A stretch of 64,000 nucleotides of DNA from an uncultured Oscillospiraceae bacterium (GCA_910585735.1 CAJUEU010000006.1:1-64000), one strand, 5' to 3'. Positions 8,646-17,004 are shown, counted from the stretch's first letter. The notes: generated by a model not told the origin, from the letters alone. Translations and numbers: made by a program.

Positions 8646-9083
8646 TCAAAGGCCTAATTTTGACTTGATGGCGGCGACGTACTGGCGGTTGGCCACCACC
8701 ACCTCGCCGTTGGACATGGTGAGGAGCAGCCGCCCGCCGAAGTCGGGACGGAGGGACTTCACCTGCCCAAAATTTACAATAGCCGACTTGCTCACCCGCA
8801 GGAAATCCCGGGAGGCCAGCTGCCTTTCCAGCTCATAGAGCCGCAGATGGCTCTCGTAGACTCCGTCGGCGGTGTAGAGGAAGGTGTCCCGGTCCACGGT
8901 GTCGATATAGAGGACGGCGTCCTCCTCCAAAACGTAGGTCTGGCCGTCCTTCTCCCCGGTGAGCCGAGCATCACTGAGCCGCAGCAGCTCCAGGATGCGG
9001 GACACCTGAACATCAAGCTTTTGGCACCGAATGACCACCTCGGTCTCGGTCAGCCCGGGATGCTCCTCCACGGTCACTTTCAT
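8646..9083 (-). CDS. LytTR-family DNA-binding regulator
   Basis: 145 residues. The C-terminal LytTR domain is visible from about residue 45 (VLEEDAVLYIDTVDRDTFLY ... LASRDFLRVSKSAIVN). There is no receiver domain and no histidine kinase nearby, so it is not a classical two-component response regulator. It is cotranscribed with the DUF3021 gene. The start ATG 9083 is placed by GAAAGGAGCG; an upstream in-frame extension to 9185 crosses the promoter and is rejected. Confidence 0.87.
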   Translation of the reverse strand: MKVTVEEHPGLTETEVVIRCQKLDVQVSRILELLRLSDARLTGEKDGQTYVLEEDAVLYIDTVDRDTFLYTADGVYESHLRLYELERQLASRDFLRVSKSAIVNFGQVKSLRPDFGGRLLLTMSNGEVVVANRQYVAAIKSKLGL

Positions 9084-9120
9084 AGACACACGCTCCTTTC
9101 TTCCTCGTGATCGCACACTC

Positions 9121-9149
9121 AGCATACAGGAAGTCCGCTTCCTTGGCAA
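9121..9149 (-). promoter_or_regulatory. Promoter of LytTR-DUF3021 operon
   Basis: Minus strand TTGCCA (9149-9144), 17-nt spacer, TATGCT (9126-9121). The spacer carries a small inverted repeat AGGAAG-N4-CTTCCT (9128-9143) that could be a regulator site. Confidence 0.6.
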
Positions 9150-9190
9150 GAGGGGGAAACGCGACCTGCCAAAATCGGCCCGCAAGTTGC

Positions 9191-9221
9191 AAAAAGCACC
9201 ACCCAGACCGGGTGGTGCTTT
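9191..9221 (-). terminator. Intrinsic terminator after livF
   Basis: AAAGCACCACCC / GGGTGGTGCTTT with a T run on the minus strand; lies 14 nt beyond the livF stop. Confidence 0.85.
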
Positions 9222-9234
9222 CCTGTCATGGCGT

Positions 9235-9945
9235 TTATCCTCCCAAATATGCCTTCTTCACGCTCTCGTCTTCCAGGAGCTCGGCGCCGGTGCCGGTGGA
9301 GACCAGACGGCCAGTCTCCAGCACGTAGCCCCGATCGGCCACCGAGAGGGCCATGCGGGCATTCTGCTCCACCAAAAGGATGGTGGTGCCACCCAGGTGA
9401 AGGTTCTTGATAATGCCAAAGATCTGGTCCACCAGAATGGGGGCCAGGCCCATGGAGGGCTCATCCAGCATCATGAGCCTGGGGGAGGACATAAGGGCCC
9501 GGCCCATGGCCAGCATCTGCTGCTCACCGCCGGAGAGGGTGCCCGCCACCTGGCTCCGCCGCTCCTTGAGCCGGGGGAACTGGTAAAAAACCTTCTCCAG
9601 GGAGTAGCCGGCCTCCTCCTTGGGCCGGGTGTAGGCCCCCATTTCCAGATTCTCCTCCACGGTCATCTGGAGAAAGACCCGCCGCCCCTCAGGCACCAGG
9701 GCCAAACCCTGGTTCACGATGCGGTGGGCAGAGACGTTCACCAGAGACTTGTCCTCGAACTCCACCGTACCCGAGGCGGGGTGAAGGAGTCCGGCCACCG
9801 TGTTGAGGATGGTGGTCTTTCCCGCGCCGTTGGCTCCAATGAGGGTAACGATCTCCCCGGGCAGGACCTCAAAGGAGACCCCCTTCACCGCGTGAATGGC
9901 GCCGTAGTATACGTTCAGGTCGCTGACCTTCAGCATGGGCTCCAT
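9235..9945 (-). CDS. livF: Branched-chain amino acid ABC transporter, ATPase LivF
   Basis: 236-residue ABC ATPase, one of the two motor subunits of the LIV importer. Walker A GANGAGKT, signature LSGGEQQ, Walker B LMMLDEPSMGL and the switch His region are intact. LivF length and order at the end of the operon are typical. The ATG directly follows the livG stop (TAAATG) and uses the AAGGAGGGGGAATAA ribosome site inside livG. Confidence 0.95.
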   Translation of the reverse strand: MEPMLKVSDLNVYYGAIHAVKGVSFEVLPGEIVTLIGANGAGKTTILNTVAGLLHPASGTVEFEDKSLVNVSAHRIVNQGLALVPEGRRVFLQMTVEENLEMGAYTRPKEEAGYSLEKVFYQFPRLKERRSQVAGTLSGGEQQMLAMGRALMSSPRLMMLDEPSMGLAPILVDQIFGIIKNLHLGGTTILLVEQNARMALSVADRGYVLETGRLVSTGTGAELLEDESVKKAYLGG

Positions 9946-10800
9946 TTATTCCCCCTCCTTCCGCTTGCCCAGATAGGCCTCGATGACCGCCGGGTTTGCC
10001 TGGATGTCGGCGGGGGTGCCCTTGGCGATGACCTGGCCGAAGTTGAGAACGCAGATACCCTCACAGATGCCCATGACCAGGCTCATATCATGCTCAATGA
10101 GGAGGATGGCGATCTGGAAGGTATCCCGGATCTTCACGATATTCTCCATGAGCTCGGCGGTCTCGGAAGGGTTCATGCCCGCCGCCGGTTCGTCCAGGAG
10201 AAGAAGGGAGGGATTGGTGGCCAGGGCCCGGACGATCTCCAGCCGCCGCTGGGCGCCGTAAGGCAGGCTCCCTGCCGGGTGGTCGTGAAGGCCCTCCATT
10301 CCAAAGAGGGAGAGAAGCTCCATGGAGCGCTCATGGGCCACCCTCTCCTGCTTCCAGTAGGAGGGCAGCCGAAGGATCCCCTCGGCCATGCCGTATTTGA
10401 GCTGGTTGTGGAGGCCGATCTTCACGTTGTCCTCCACAGTCAGGTTGCCGAAAAGGCGGATGTTCTGGAAGGTGCGGGCGATGCCCATGCGGTTGACCTG
10501 CACCGTGGTCTTGCCGTGGGTGTCCACCCCGTCCAGCAATATGGTGCCCCGGGTGGGCTGGTAAACCTTGGTCAGGAGATTGAACACCGTGGTCTTACCC
10601 GCCCCGTTGGGACCGATGAGGCCGGTGATCTCAGTACGGCCAATGGCCAGGTTCAGATCGTTGACGGCGGTGAGGCCGCCGAAATCTACCCCCAGGTGGC
10701 GGCACTCCAGGATGGGAGGCTTGCCGATGTCCCGCTCGGTAAGGAAGTTGGTGGCGGGCATGGGGACCAGCTTGGGCTGCTGACGGGGCTCCTTACTCAT
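9946..10800 (-). CDS. livG: Branched-chain amino acid ABC transporter, ATPase LivG
   Basis: 284-residue ABC ATPase with an N-terminal extension of about 28 residues before the domain proper. Walker A GPNGAGKTT, the LivG-type insert ARTFQNIRLFGNLTVEDNV, a signature-helix region LPYGAQRRLEI in place of LSGG, and Walker B LLLLDEPAAGMNP. The degenerate LPYG signature is normal for LivG. Start ATG 10800 with AAAGGAGGCGGAGCC; it overlaps the livM stop by 8 nt. Confidence 0.95.
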   Translation of the reverse strand: MSKEPRQQPKLVPMPATNFLTERDIGKPPILECRHLGVDFGGLTAVNDLNLAIGRTEITGLIGPNGAGKTTVFNLLTKVYQPTRGTILLDGVDTHGKTTVQVNRMGIARTFQNIRLFGNLTVEDNVKIGLHNQLKYGMAEGILRLPSYWKQERVAHERSMELLSLFGMEGLHDHPAGSLPYGAQRRLEIVRALATNPSLLLLDEPAAGMNPSETAELMENIVKIRDTFQIAILLIEHDMSLVMGICEGICVLNFGQVIAKGTPADIQANPAVIEAYLGKRKEGE

Positions 10801-11881
10801 TGGCTCCGCCTCCTTTCACCGTGCCCTCGGGGGCTTTTTGGAAGAGTCTCTCCCTGACCCCGCCGAAAAAGCCCTGGAGGGTGGGGTTGTTGGTGAAGAG
10901 CATCACCAGAATGAGAATGACGGCGTAGACCAGCATACGGTACTCAGCAATGTTGAAGCCCCGGAGCAGCTCGGGCAGCACATAGAGCAACGCGGCGGCG
11001 ACCATGGAGCCCCGAATGTTCCCCAGACCGCCCAGCACCACAAAGACCAGCACCAGGATAGAGGTGTTGAAGTTGAACTTACTGGCCACGGTGGAGGAGT
11101 AGTTGAGGCCAAAGAGGGCCCCCGCCGCTCCCGCCAGGGCAGCCGAAGTCACAAAGGCCATAAGCTTATACTTCCCGGCGGGGATGCCCACGCTCTCGGC
11201 GGCGATCCGATTGTCCCGGAGGGCCAGGATGGCCCGGCCAGAACGGGAGTTCACCAGGTTCTGCGCCACGAAAAGAGTGACGAGCAGGAGCGCCGCCCCG
11301 GCGGTAAAGGTGGCCAGCTTGGGAGCGCCCACCGCCCCCATAGGCCCCTTGACAATGGCGGTCCCCCCTTCAGCCAGCACCAGCCGGGCCGAGTCGGTGG
11401 TGACGTGGATCCCCTTGGCATCCACTCCCACGTAGAGGACCATGATAATGTTCTGAATGATCTGGCCAAAGGCCAGGGTGACGATAGCCAGATAGTCTCC
11501 CCGGAGCCGAAGCACCGGGACCCCCACCACGAACCCGCCCAACGCCCCGAAGAGGGCGCCTATTACCATGGCGGCTGCCAAGCGGAGAGGGGCAAATGGA
11601 ACCAGGTTCTGAAGGGCCACGGCGGCCACGATGCCGGAGAAGGCCCCCAGGCTCATAAACCCGGCGTGGCCCAGGCTCAGCTCCCCGGAGATGCCCACCA
11701 CCAGATTGAGGGAGACCGCCATGACCATGTAGCAGCAGGCGGGGACCAGCACGCTCTGGAGGGAGTTGGAGAGCAGCCCGGCGCCCATCAGGACCCGAAG
11801 GAGGACATAGGCGCCGATCACGATGGCGTAATTGATAAGACCGTTGAGGGAGGTCCGTTTTTGTGTTCCTAGTTTTTTCAT
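10793..11881 (-). CDS. livM: Branched-chain amino acid ABC transporter, permease LivM
   Basis: 362-residue permease with about ten membrane segments. The conserved LivM stretches MAVSLNLVVGISGELSLGHAG and RLRGDYLAIVTLAFGQI are present, with a cytoplasmic C-terminus. The ATG 11881 is 11 nt after the livH stop, with GAGGGCGGT just before it. The reading frame stays open upstream into livH because of GC-rich codon bias, but only this start gives a LivM N-terminus. Confidence 0.94.
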   Translation of the reverse strand: MKKLGTQKRTSLNGLINYAIVIGAYVLLRVLMGAGLLSNSLQSVLVPACCYMVMAVSLNLVVGISGELSLGHAGFMSLGAFSGIVAAVALQNLVPFAPLRLAAAMVIGALFGALGGFVVGVPVLRLRGDYLAIVTLAFGQIIQNIIMVLYVGVDAKGIHVTTDSARLVLAEGGTAIVKGPMGAVGAPKLATFTAGAALLLVTLFVAQNLVNSRSGRAILALRDNRIAAESVGIPAGKYKLMAFVTSAALAGAAGALFGLNYSSTVASKFNFNTSILVLVFVVLGGLGNIRGSMVAAALLYVLPELLRGFNIAEYRMLVYAVILILVMLFTNNPTLQGFFGGVRERLFQKAPEGTVKGGGANE

Positions 11882-11892
11882 ACCGCCCTCAC

Positions 11893-12771
11893 CTACACTT
11901 TCTCGGGCACATACTTGCCCAGCAGTCCGGCGGGCTTCACCAGAAGCACCACGATGAGCACTCCGAAAACCACCGCATCCGAAAGGGAGGTGGAGATGTA
12001 GGCCTTGGCAAAGGTCTCGATGATGCCCAGCAGAATGCCCCCCAGGAAGGCCCCGGGGATAGAGCCGATGCCCCCGAACACGGCGGCGGTAAAGGCCCGA
12101 ATGCCGGAGAGGGCGCCGGTGGTGGGGGACAGGACCGGGTAGGCCGAACACATGAGCACCCCGGCCAGGGCGGCCAGGGCCGAGCCGATGGCGAAGGTCA
12201 TGGAGATGGTGGAGTCCACGTTGATGCCCATGAGCTGGGCGGCTCCCTTGTCCTCCGAGCAGGCCCGCATGGCCTTGCCCAGCTTGGTCTTGCCGGTAAA
12301 GAGGGTCAGGCACACCATCACCACCAGGCAGCACACCACCGCCAGAATGGCCACGTAGGTCACGGTGATCTGCCCGCCGGCCAGGGAGAGCTGGCCCTCC
12401 AGGATGGGGGTGAAGGTCTTGGTGGCCGCTCCCCACAGGATCTGGGCGCCGTTCTGGAGCAGGTAGCTCACGCCGATGGCCGTGATGAGCACCGCCAGGG
12501 AGGGGGCCTGCCGCAAGGGCTTGTAGGCCAGGCGCTCAATGGTAATTCCCAGGAGGGTACACACCGCCATAGCCAGCAGCAGCCCCACCACAGGAGGCAG
12601 GCCAAAGGAGCCCGCGGCGAAAAAGCTTACAAAGGCCCCCACCATGATCACGTCGCCGTGGGCGAAATTGAGCATCTTGGCGATGCCGTAGACCATGGTG
12701 TAGCCCAGGGCGATAATGGCGTAAATGCTCCCCAGGCTCACCCCGATGATCAGGTTGTTCAGAAGGGACAT
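11893..12771 (-). CDS. livH: Branched-chain amino acid ABC transporter, permease LivH
   Basis: 292-residue permease with about eight membrane segments, partner of LivM. Family stretches YAIIALGYTMVYGIAKMLNF near the N-terminus, the cytoplasmic RACSEDKGAAQLMGINVD loop that contacts the ATPases, and GGIGSIPGAFLGGILLG are visible. ATG 12771 is preceded by AGGTGAGCCT. Upstream lies a 256-nt stretch of hairpins that separates it from livK. Confidence 0.94.
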   Translation of the reverse strand: MSLLNNLIIGVSLGSIYAIIALGYTMVYGIAKMLNFAHGDVIMVGAFVSFFAAGSFGLPPVVGLLLAMAVCTLLGITIERLAYKPLRQAPSLAVLITAIGVSYLLQNGAQILWGAATKTFTPILEGQLSLAGGQITVTYVAILAVVCCLVVMVCLTLFTGKTKLGKAMRACSEDKGAAQLMGINVDSTISMTFAIGSALAALAGVLMCSAYPVLSPTTGALSGIRAFTAAVFGGIGSIPGAFLGGILLGIIETFAKAYISTSLSDAVVFGVLIVVLLVKPAGLLGKYVPEKV

Positions 12772-12866
12772 AGGCTCACCTCGTTTTCCTCTCAGATTCT
12801 CTTTCTCAAAAATACGGGAAATCCCGACAGGAGGAAAATCCCCCGCCGGGTACTGAATAAGGGAAG

Positions 12867-13019
12867 GGGAGGACCGCCTGCCCGGCGGTCCTCCTGGGAC
12901 TGGCAAAAATTTTGCCAGTCCCAGCACTTTTTGAGCAAGCTCAAAAAGTTGATTGAAATGAGTGAAAGGGGACCCTGACGGTCCCCCTTCACACTTTTCC
13001 TCTCTCCGAAATTTTCGGA
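12867..13019 (-). promoter_or_regulatory. Chain of five hairpins between livK and livH
   Basis: Read on the minus strand from the livK stop: 13019-13005 (7-bp palindrome TCCGAAA/TTTCGGA), 12992-12962 (GGGGACC/GGTCCCC core extended by GTGAAA/TTCAC), 12949-12926 (11 bp, ACTTTTTGAGC/GCTCAAAAAGT), 12924-12894 (15-bp perfect arms, CTGGGACTGGCAAAA) and 12895-12867 (12 bp with GGACCGCC/GGCGGTCC core). None is followed by a run of U on the minus strand, so none is a plain terminator. They probably stabilise or attenuate the messenger so that more LivK than LivHMGF is made (inference). Confidence 0.7.
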
Positions 13020-13027
13020 AAGTTCAG

Positions 13028-14215
13028 TCAGGGATCCACATAGGAGCCATTCTGGACCTTGACCACCATGGGACTTTTGGAGACCTCCCCGGTGGTGAGC
13101 CAACTCATGCCGCTGCCCGTGAGGCCATCCACCTTGAACTCCCCGCCGGTGAAGAGGGCCGAGAGAGCGTCACAGAGAGCGGCACTGTCCATATCGGCAA
13201 TGCCGTCCAGCTTGCAGCAGGCCTCATAGATGGCGTACATACAGTCGTAGCCGTCGGCGGCAAACTGGTTGGGCTCAATGCCGCCCGAGAGCTTCTTGTA
13301 GCTGTCCACAAAGGTGGTGTTCCGGGTGCTGGGATCCCCCACGTTGTAGGGGGTCATCAGCAGGAGCCCCTCCACTGAGCCGGCATCAAAGCCCTCAACG
13401 GCCAGCATGCCGTCCATGCCGTCCCCACCGAAGAAGATGGGGTCATAGCCGCTCTGCTTGGCCTGAGTCATAATAAGGGAAGCGGGGGTGTAGTAGATGG
13501 GCAGAAAGACCAGCTCAGCCCCGGCGTCCTTGCAGGCGTTGACCTGTACGTTGTAATCGGTGGTATCGTCCGAGGGATAGGTCTGGGTGGCAACCACCTC
13601 AAGCCCCAGCTCCTTGGCCTTGGCTATGAAGGCCTCAGCCATGCCAGTGGAGTAGGCGCTTCCGTTGTTGTAGATAACGCCCACCTTGGCGGCAATGCCG
13701 GTGTTCTTCACGTACTCGGCGGCGGCCACGCCCTGGCCGGGATCGGTGAAGCACATCTGAAACACATTGTTTTTCCCTGTGGTCACGTCGGGAGAAGAGG
13801 CCGAGGGGGTGAGCTGGAAGTACCGGTCGGCATAAGTCTCGGAGGATACCGCCACGCAGGGGTCGGTGGTGGTGCAGCCATAGATCACCAGGGGAGAATT
13901 CTTTGCCCAGTCCTTCAGGCTATTGTAGGCCGACACAGCGGTGTCTACCGAGCCTGTGTCGTCCTCAAAGCGAAAATCCAGCTTGATGGGACCGTTCAGG
14001 GCGTTGATCTCCTCCACAGCCACCTTGGCGCCCCAGTTGGTCGCGGTGCCGTATTGGGCCAGGTCGCCGGTGAGGGGGCCGATGCCGCCGATCTTGATGG
14101 TGACGGCGCCGTCAGCTGAGCCCTGATTGCCCTCCTTCTTGTCCCCGCAGCCCGCCAGCAGACCGGCGGCCAACACACAGGACAGGGCCATTGCCACAAA
14201 TCTCTTCATTTTCAT
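13028..14215 (-). CDS. livK: Branched-chain amino acid ABC transporter, substrate-binding lipoprotein LivK
   Basis: 395-residue lipoprotein. The N-terminus MKMKRF, a hydrophobic stretch and the lipobox LLAGC mark export and lipid anchoring. The mature part is a type I periplasmic-binding fold with IGGIGPLTGDLAQYG, the usual start of LivK proteins, and PLVIYGCTTTDPCVAVSSET in the binding cleft. AGGAGG lies 9 nt before ATG 14215, which is preferred over the in-frame GTG at 14224. It heads livK-H-M-G-F. Ligand is inferred from the family: Leu/Ile/Val, though LivK paralogues also bind amides, urea or aromatics. Confidence 0.93.
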   Translation of the reverse strand: MKMKRFVAMALSCVLAAGLLAGCGDKKEGNQGSADGAVTIKIGGIGPLTGDLAQYGTATNWGAKVAVEEINALNGPIKLDFRFEDDTGSVDTAVSAYNSLKDWAKNSPLVIYGCTTTDPCVAVSSETYADRYFQLTPSASSPDVTTGKNNVFQMCFTDPGQGVAAAEYVKNTGIAAKVGVIYNNGSAYSTGMAEAFIAKAKELGLEVVATQTYPSDDTTDYNVQVNACKDAGAELVFLPIYYTPASLIMTQAKQSGYDPIFFGGDGMDGMLAVEGFDAGSVEGLLLMTPYNVGDPSTRNTTFVDSYKKLSGGIEPNQFAADGYDCMYAIYEACCKLDGIADMDSAALCDALSALFTGGEFKVDGLTGSGMSWLTTGEVSKSPMVVKVQNGSYVDP

Positions 14216-14240
14216 TTCTCTCACCCTCCTTACAGGTTAG

Positions 14241-14259
14241 TTGACATTATACGTGTCAA
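14241..14259. promoter_or_regulatory. Operator-like inverted repeat over the liv -10
   Basis: TTGACA-N7-TGTCAA (14241-14246 / 14254-14259) covers the -10 element, and a third TGTCAA half-site forms the -35 (14269-14274). A repressor bound here would block the polymerase. The binding protein is unknown. Confidence 0.5.
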
Positions 14260-14274
14260 ATGCAAAATTGTCAA
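14246..14274 (-). promoter_or_regulatory. Consensus sigma-A promoter of the liv operon
   Basis: Minus strand TTGACA (14274-14269), exactly 17 nt, TATAAT (14251-14246): a perfect match, about 30 nt before the livK ATG. Confidence 0.92.
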
Positions 14275-14337
14275 CACGCATAACTGTAACAAGTAAAAGA
14301 GCAAAAGAGAAAAAACTTTAGCCAAAATAGCCAAAAA

Positions 14338-15057
14338 TCAAATGACAAGCCCGCCGTTGGGGGCAATGACCTGCCCAGTCAGGTACTCTCCCCCCCTGGA
14401 GCAGAGGAAGGAAACACAGGCCACCACATCCTCGGCCGAGGCCAGGCGGCCCAAGGGGGTCTCCTCCGCCAACGCCGCCAAGGTCTCCTCCCCCAAGGGC
14501 CGGACCATATCGGTGTCCACCACCCCGGGTGCGATGCAATTCACCGTGATACCCGAGGGCCCCACCTCCTTGGCAAGGGCCTTGGTAAGGCCGATGACCC
14601 CCGCCTTGGCCGCCGAGTAGGCCACCTCGCAGGAGCCCCCCACCTGTCCCCACATGGAGGAGATGGTGATGATGCACCCGGACTTCTGCCGGAGCATGGG
14701 CTTGAGGGCCGCCTGACAGGCAAAAAAGACTCCATCCAGGTCCACCGACATGAGTTCCCGGTACTTTTCTGCCGGCATATCCTGGGTGAGCCCCTGCCAG
14801 GCCACCCCGGCATTGCACACCAAAATGTCAAGTTGACAAAATTTTTCTAACACAGTGTCAAGGAGCTTTTCCACCTGCTTCTTTTGAGAAACGTCACAGG
14901 GCAGGGCCCATGCCCCAGTCTCGGCCGCCAGCGCCAGTGCCTCGGCCTCCCTGCTTTTATAGCAGAAGGCCACCCGGAAGTCCTCGGCTGCCAGCCGCCG
15001 GACGCAGGCTGCCCCAATCCCCCGGCTTCCGCCGGTAATGAGCGCGGTTTTTTTCAT
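14338..15057 (-). CDS. SDR-family oxidoreductase (FabG-like; possible EF-P aminopentanone reductase)
   Basis: 239-residue short-chain dehydrogenase. NAD(P) motif TGGSRGIG at residues 8-15, NAG motif (LVCNAGVAW), catalytic Ser (TISS) and YSAAK. It is the size of FabG. Many Firmicutes carry a stand-alone paralogue of this kind (YmfI) that reduces 5-aminopentanone on elongation factor P; the sequence is compatible but does not decide between the two. It stands alone between the liv operon and the SUF pair, so there is no acyl-carrier context. The ATG is close behind GGAGGA. Confidence 0.85.
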   Translation of the reverse strand: MKKTALITGGSRGIGAACVRRLAAEDFRVAFCYKSREAEALALAAETGAWALPCDVSQKKQVEKLLDTVLEKFCQLDILVCNAGVAWQGLTQDMPAEKYRELMSVDLDGVFFACQAALKPMLRQKSGCIITISSMWGQVGGSCEVAYSAAKAGVIGLTKALAKEVGPSGITVNCIAPGVVDTDMVRPLGEETLAALAEETPLGRLASAEDVVACVSFLCSRGGEYLTGQVIAPNGGLVI

Positions 15058-15116
15058 TCCTCCGGCACCTCTTTTCCTATTTGTATCGTAAGGCCTGCTT
15101 TTGACCCGTTTTTCCT

Positions 15117-15145
15117 ATTATACCGGGTTATCCCGGCTTTTTCAA
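15117..15145 (-). promoter_or_regulatory. Promoter of the SDR gene
   Basis: Minus strand TTGAAA (15145-15140), 17 nt, TATAAT (15122-15117). Confidence 0.7.
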
Positions 15146-15174
15146 CGCGCCCTTTATAATTTTCCTCCCGTTCA

Positions 15175-15203
15175 TTGTTTTTTTGCTCCTCCTGTGGTAA
15201 AAT
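15175..15203 (+). promoter_or_regulatory. Promoter of the SUF pair
   Basis: TTGTTT (15175-15180), 17 nt, TGG-TAAAAT (-10 at 15198-15203, extended). Confidence 0.6.
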
Positions 15204-15251
15204 AACCCGTACAGCCTTACCAAAGAACCAGCAAAAGAAGGAGTGAAAGAA

Positions 15252-15989
15252 ATGCTGGAGATCCGTCATCTTCGTTACGACGTCACCGCCGAGAACGGCG
15301 GGACCATGGATATTCTTCGGGACGTATCCCTCACCGTGGAGCCAGGCAAATTAGTGGTCATCACCGGCCCCAACGGGGGCGGCAAAACCACCCTGGCCAA
15401 AACCATCATGGGCCTCAACCAGCCTACCGGGGGCTCCATTCGCTGGAACGGGCAGGACATTACCAGCCTGTCCATCACCGACCGGGCCAAAGCGGGGGTC
15501 AGCTACGGCTTTCAGCAGCCCCCCCGGTTTAAGGGGCTGAAGGTAGAAAGCCTGTTGGCCCTGGCCGCCGGAAAGGAAGCCCTCTCCCCCGGGGAAGGGT
15601 GCCAGTACCTGACCCAGGTGGGCCTGTGCGCCGACGACTACATCCACCGGGAGGTGGACTCCTCCCTGTCCGGGGGCGAACTCAAGCGCATTGAGATCGC
15701 CACCATCCTGGCCCGGAGGGCAGGTCTCATGATTTTTGACGAGCCCGAGGCCGGCATCGACCTGTGGTCCTTCGCCAAGCTCACCGAGACCTTTGAGCGG
15801 ATCCACAAGACCGGGGAGGCCACTCTCCTCATCATCTCCCACCAGGAGCGGATCATCCAGTTGGCCGACCAGATCGCCGTTATTGAGGCCGGAAAGGTCA
15901 CCCACTGGGGAAGCCGGGAGGAGATCTTCCCCAAAATCATGGCCCGGACCATTCCGGGCTGCGGCTATATGAAGGGAGGCGAGGCCTGA
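15252..15989 (+). CDS. sufC: SufC-type Fe-S cluster assembly ATPase
   Basis: 245-residue soluble ABC ATPase of the SufC branch. Walker A GPNGGGKTT, the SufC-like stretch GVSYGFQQPPRFKG, signature SLSGGELKRIEIA and Walker B IFDEPEAGIDLWS. It works with the SufB-like protein encoded next, whose ATG overlaps this stop (TGATG). The ATG at 15252 has AAGGAG upstream; a GTG three codons earlier is less well placed. No SufS, SufU or SufD gene is in the cluster, so this is the two-gene minimal form described for anaerobes (SmsCB). Confidence 0.93.
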   Translation: MLEIRHLRYDVTAENGGTMDILRDVSLTVEPGKLVVITGPNGGGKTTLAKTIMGLNQPTGGSIRWNGQDITSLSITDRAKAGVSYGFQQPPRFKGLKVESLLALAAGKEALSPGEGCQYLTQVGLCADDYIHREVDSSLSGGELKRIEIATILARRAGLMIFDEPEAGIDLWSFAKLTETFERIHKTGEATLLIISHQERIIQLADQIAVIEAGKVTHWGSREEIFPKIMARTIPGCGYMKGGEA

Positions 15990-16906
15990 TGGAACAGATG
16001 GATTGGAAGATCCTCAAGGAGATCGCCGAGCTGGAAAAGACCCCCCAGGGGGCCTACAACTTCCGGGTGAACGGGGCTCTGGACGCCCGGCAGGTCACGG
16101 CCAACATCGACATCACCTCCAAGACCGATAAGCCGGGTATCGACATCACGGTGAAGCCGGGCACCAAGGGGGAGAGCGTTCACATCCCGGTGGTGCTAAG
16201 CCAGACCGGGCTCACCGACGTGGTATACAACGACTTCTACATTGGAGAAAATGCCGATGTGGACATTGTGGCGGGCTGCGGCATCCACAACACGGGCTGC
16301 GAGACTTCCCAGCACGATGGCATCCACGTGTTCCACGTGGGCAAAAACGCCCGGGTCCGCTATGTGGAGCGGCACTACGGGGAGGGCCCGGGCACCGGGG
16401 AAAACATTCTGAACCCCCGCACCGAGGTCTACCTGGAGGAGGGAGCCTCCATTACCATGGAGATGACCCAGATCCGGGGAGTGGACTCCACGGTCCGGGA
16501 CACGGTGGTGGAGGTCGCCGCCGGAGGCGAGTGTATCATCAATGAAAAGCTCATGACCGACGGGACCCAGACCGCCGAAAGCAATGTGGAGATCATCCTC
16601 AAGGGCGCCGGGGCCACGGGCCGGGTCATCTCCCGCTCGGTGGGCCGGGGGGAGTCGGTCCAGGTATTCCGTCCCTGCATGACCGGCCAGGCCGACTGCT
16701 TCGGCCATGTGCAGTGTGATTCCATCTTGATGGACCAGGCGAAGATCAAGTCCATCCCGGCCATTGACGCCCAGAGCGTGGACGCCCAGCTCATCCACGA
16801 GGCGGCTATCGGGCGGATCGCCGGGGACCAGATCCTGAAGCTTCTCACCCTGGGGCTCACCGAGGAGGAGGCTGAAGAGAAGATTTTGGAGGGCTTCCTG
16901 AACTGA
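15989..16906 (+). CDS. SufB/SufD-family Fe-S scaffold protein, short form
   Basis: 305 residues, much shorter than classical SufB (about 470). It keeps the beta-helix core typical of SufB/SufD (GASITMEMTQIRGVDSTV, then DSILMDQAKIKSIPAID) and the C-terminal SufC-docking helices (HEAAIGRIAGDQILKLLTLG). The N-terminal helical domain of SufB is largely missing. Cysteines at GCGIHNTGCETS and in EVAAGGECI could be cluster ligands. Together with SufC it would form the minimal Fe-S scaffold SmsCB. It overlaps SufC by 1 nt and ends in a strong terminator. Confidence 0.88.
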   Translation: MEQMDWKILKEIAELEKTPQGAYNFRVNGALDARQVTANIDITSKTDKPGIDITVKPGTKGESVHIPVVLSQTGLTDVVYNDFYIGENADVDIVAGCGIHNTGCETSQHDGIHVFHVGKNARVRYVERHYGEGPGTGENILNPRTEVYLEEGASITMEMTQIRGVDSTVRDTVVEVAAGGECIINEKLMTDGTQTAESNVEIILKGAGATGRVISRSVGRGESVQVFRPCMTGQADCFGHVQCDSILMDQAKIKSIPAIDAQSVDAQLIHEAAIGRIAGDQILKLLTLGLTEEEAEEKILEGFLN

Positions 16907-16930
16907 CTCCCCCCCTTTTTTCCAGAAAAA

Positions 16931-16977
16931 GAAAATATCCCTGTTTTCCGTAAGAACGGAAAACAGGGATATTTTTA
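16931..16977 (+). terminator. Intrinsic terminator after the SUF pair
   Basis: AAATATCCCTGTTTTCCG / CGGAAAACAGGGATATTTTT, about 18 bp with T run; A-rich 5' side also serves the convergent gene. Confidence 0.9.
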
Positions 16978-17004
16978 CCTATGTTCATCTTTTGTGAACG
17001 TCGC

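Noticed and set aside
9031..10857. 608-codon plus-strand frame over livF-livG
   Set aside because: Antisense to two clear ATPase genes, no ribosome site, His/Gln/Gly-rich composition without family features.
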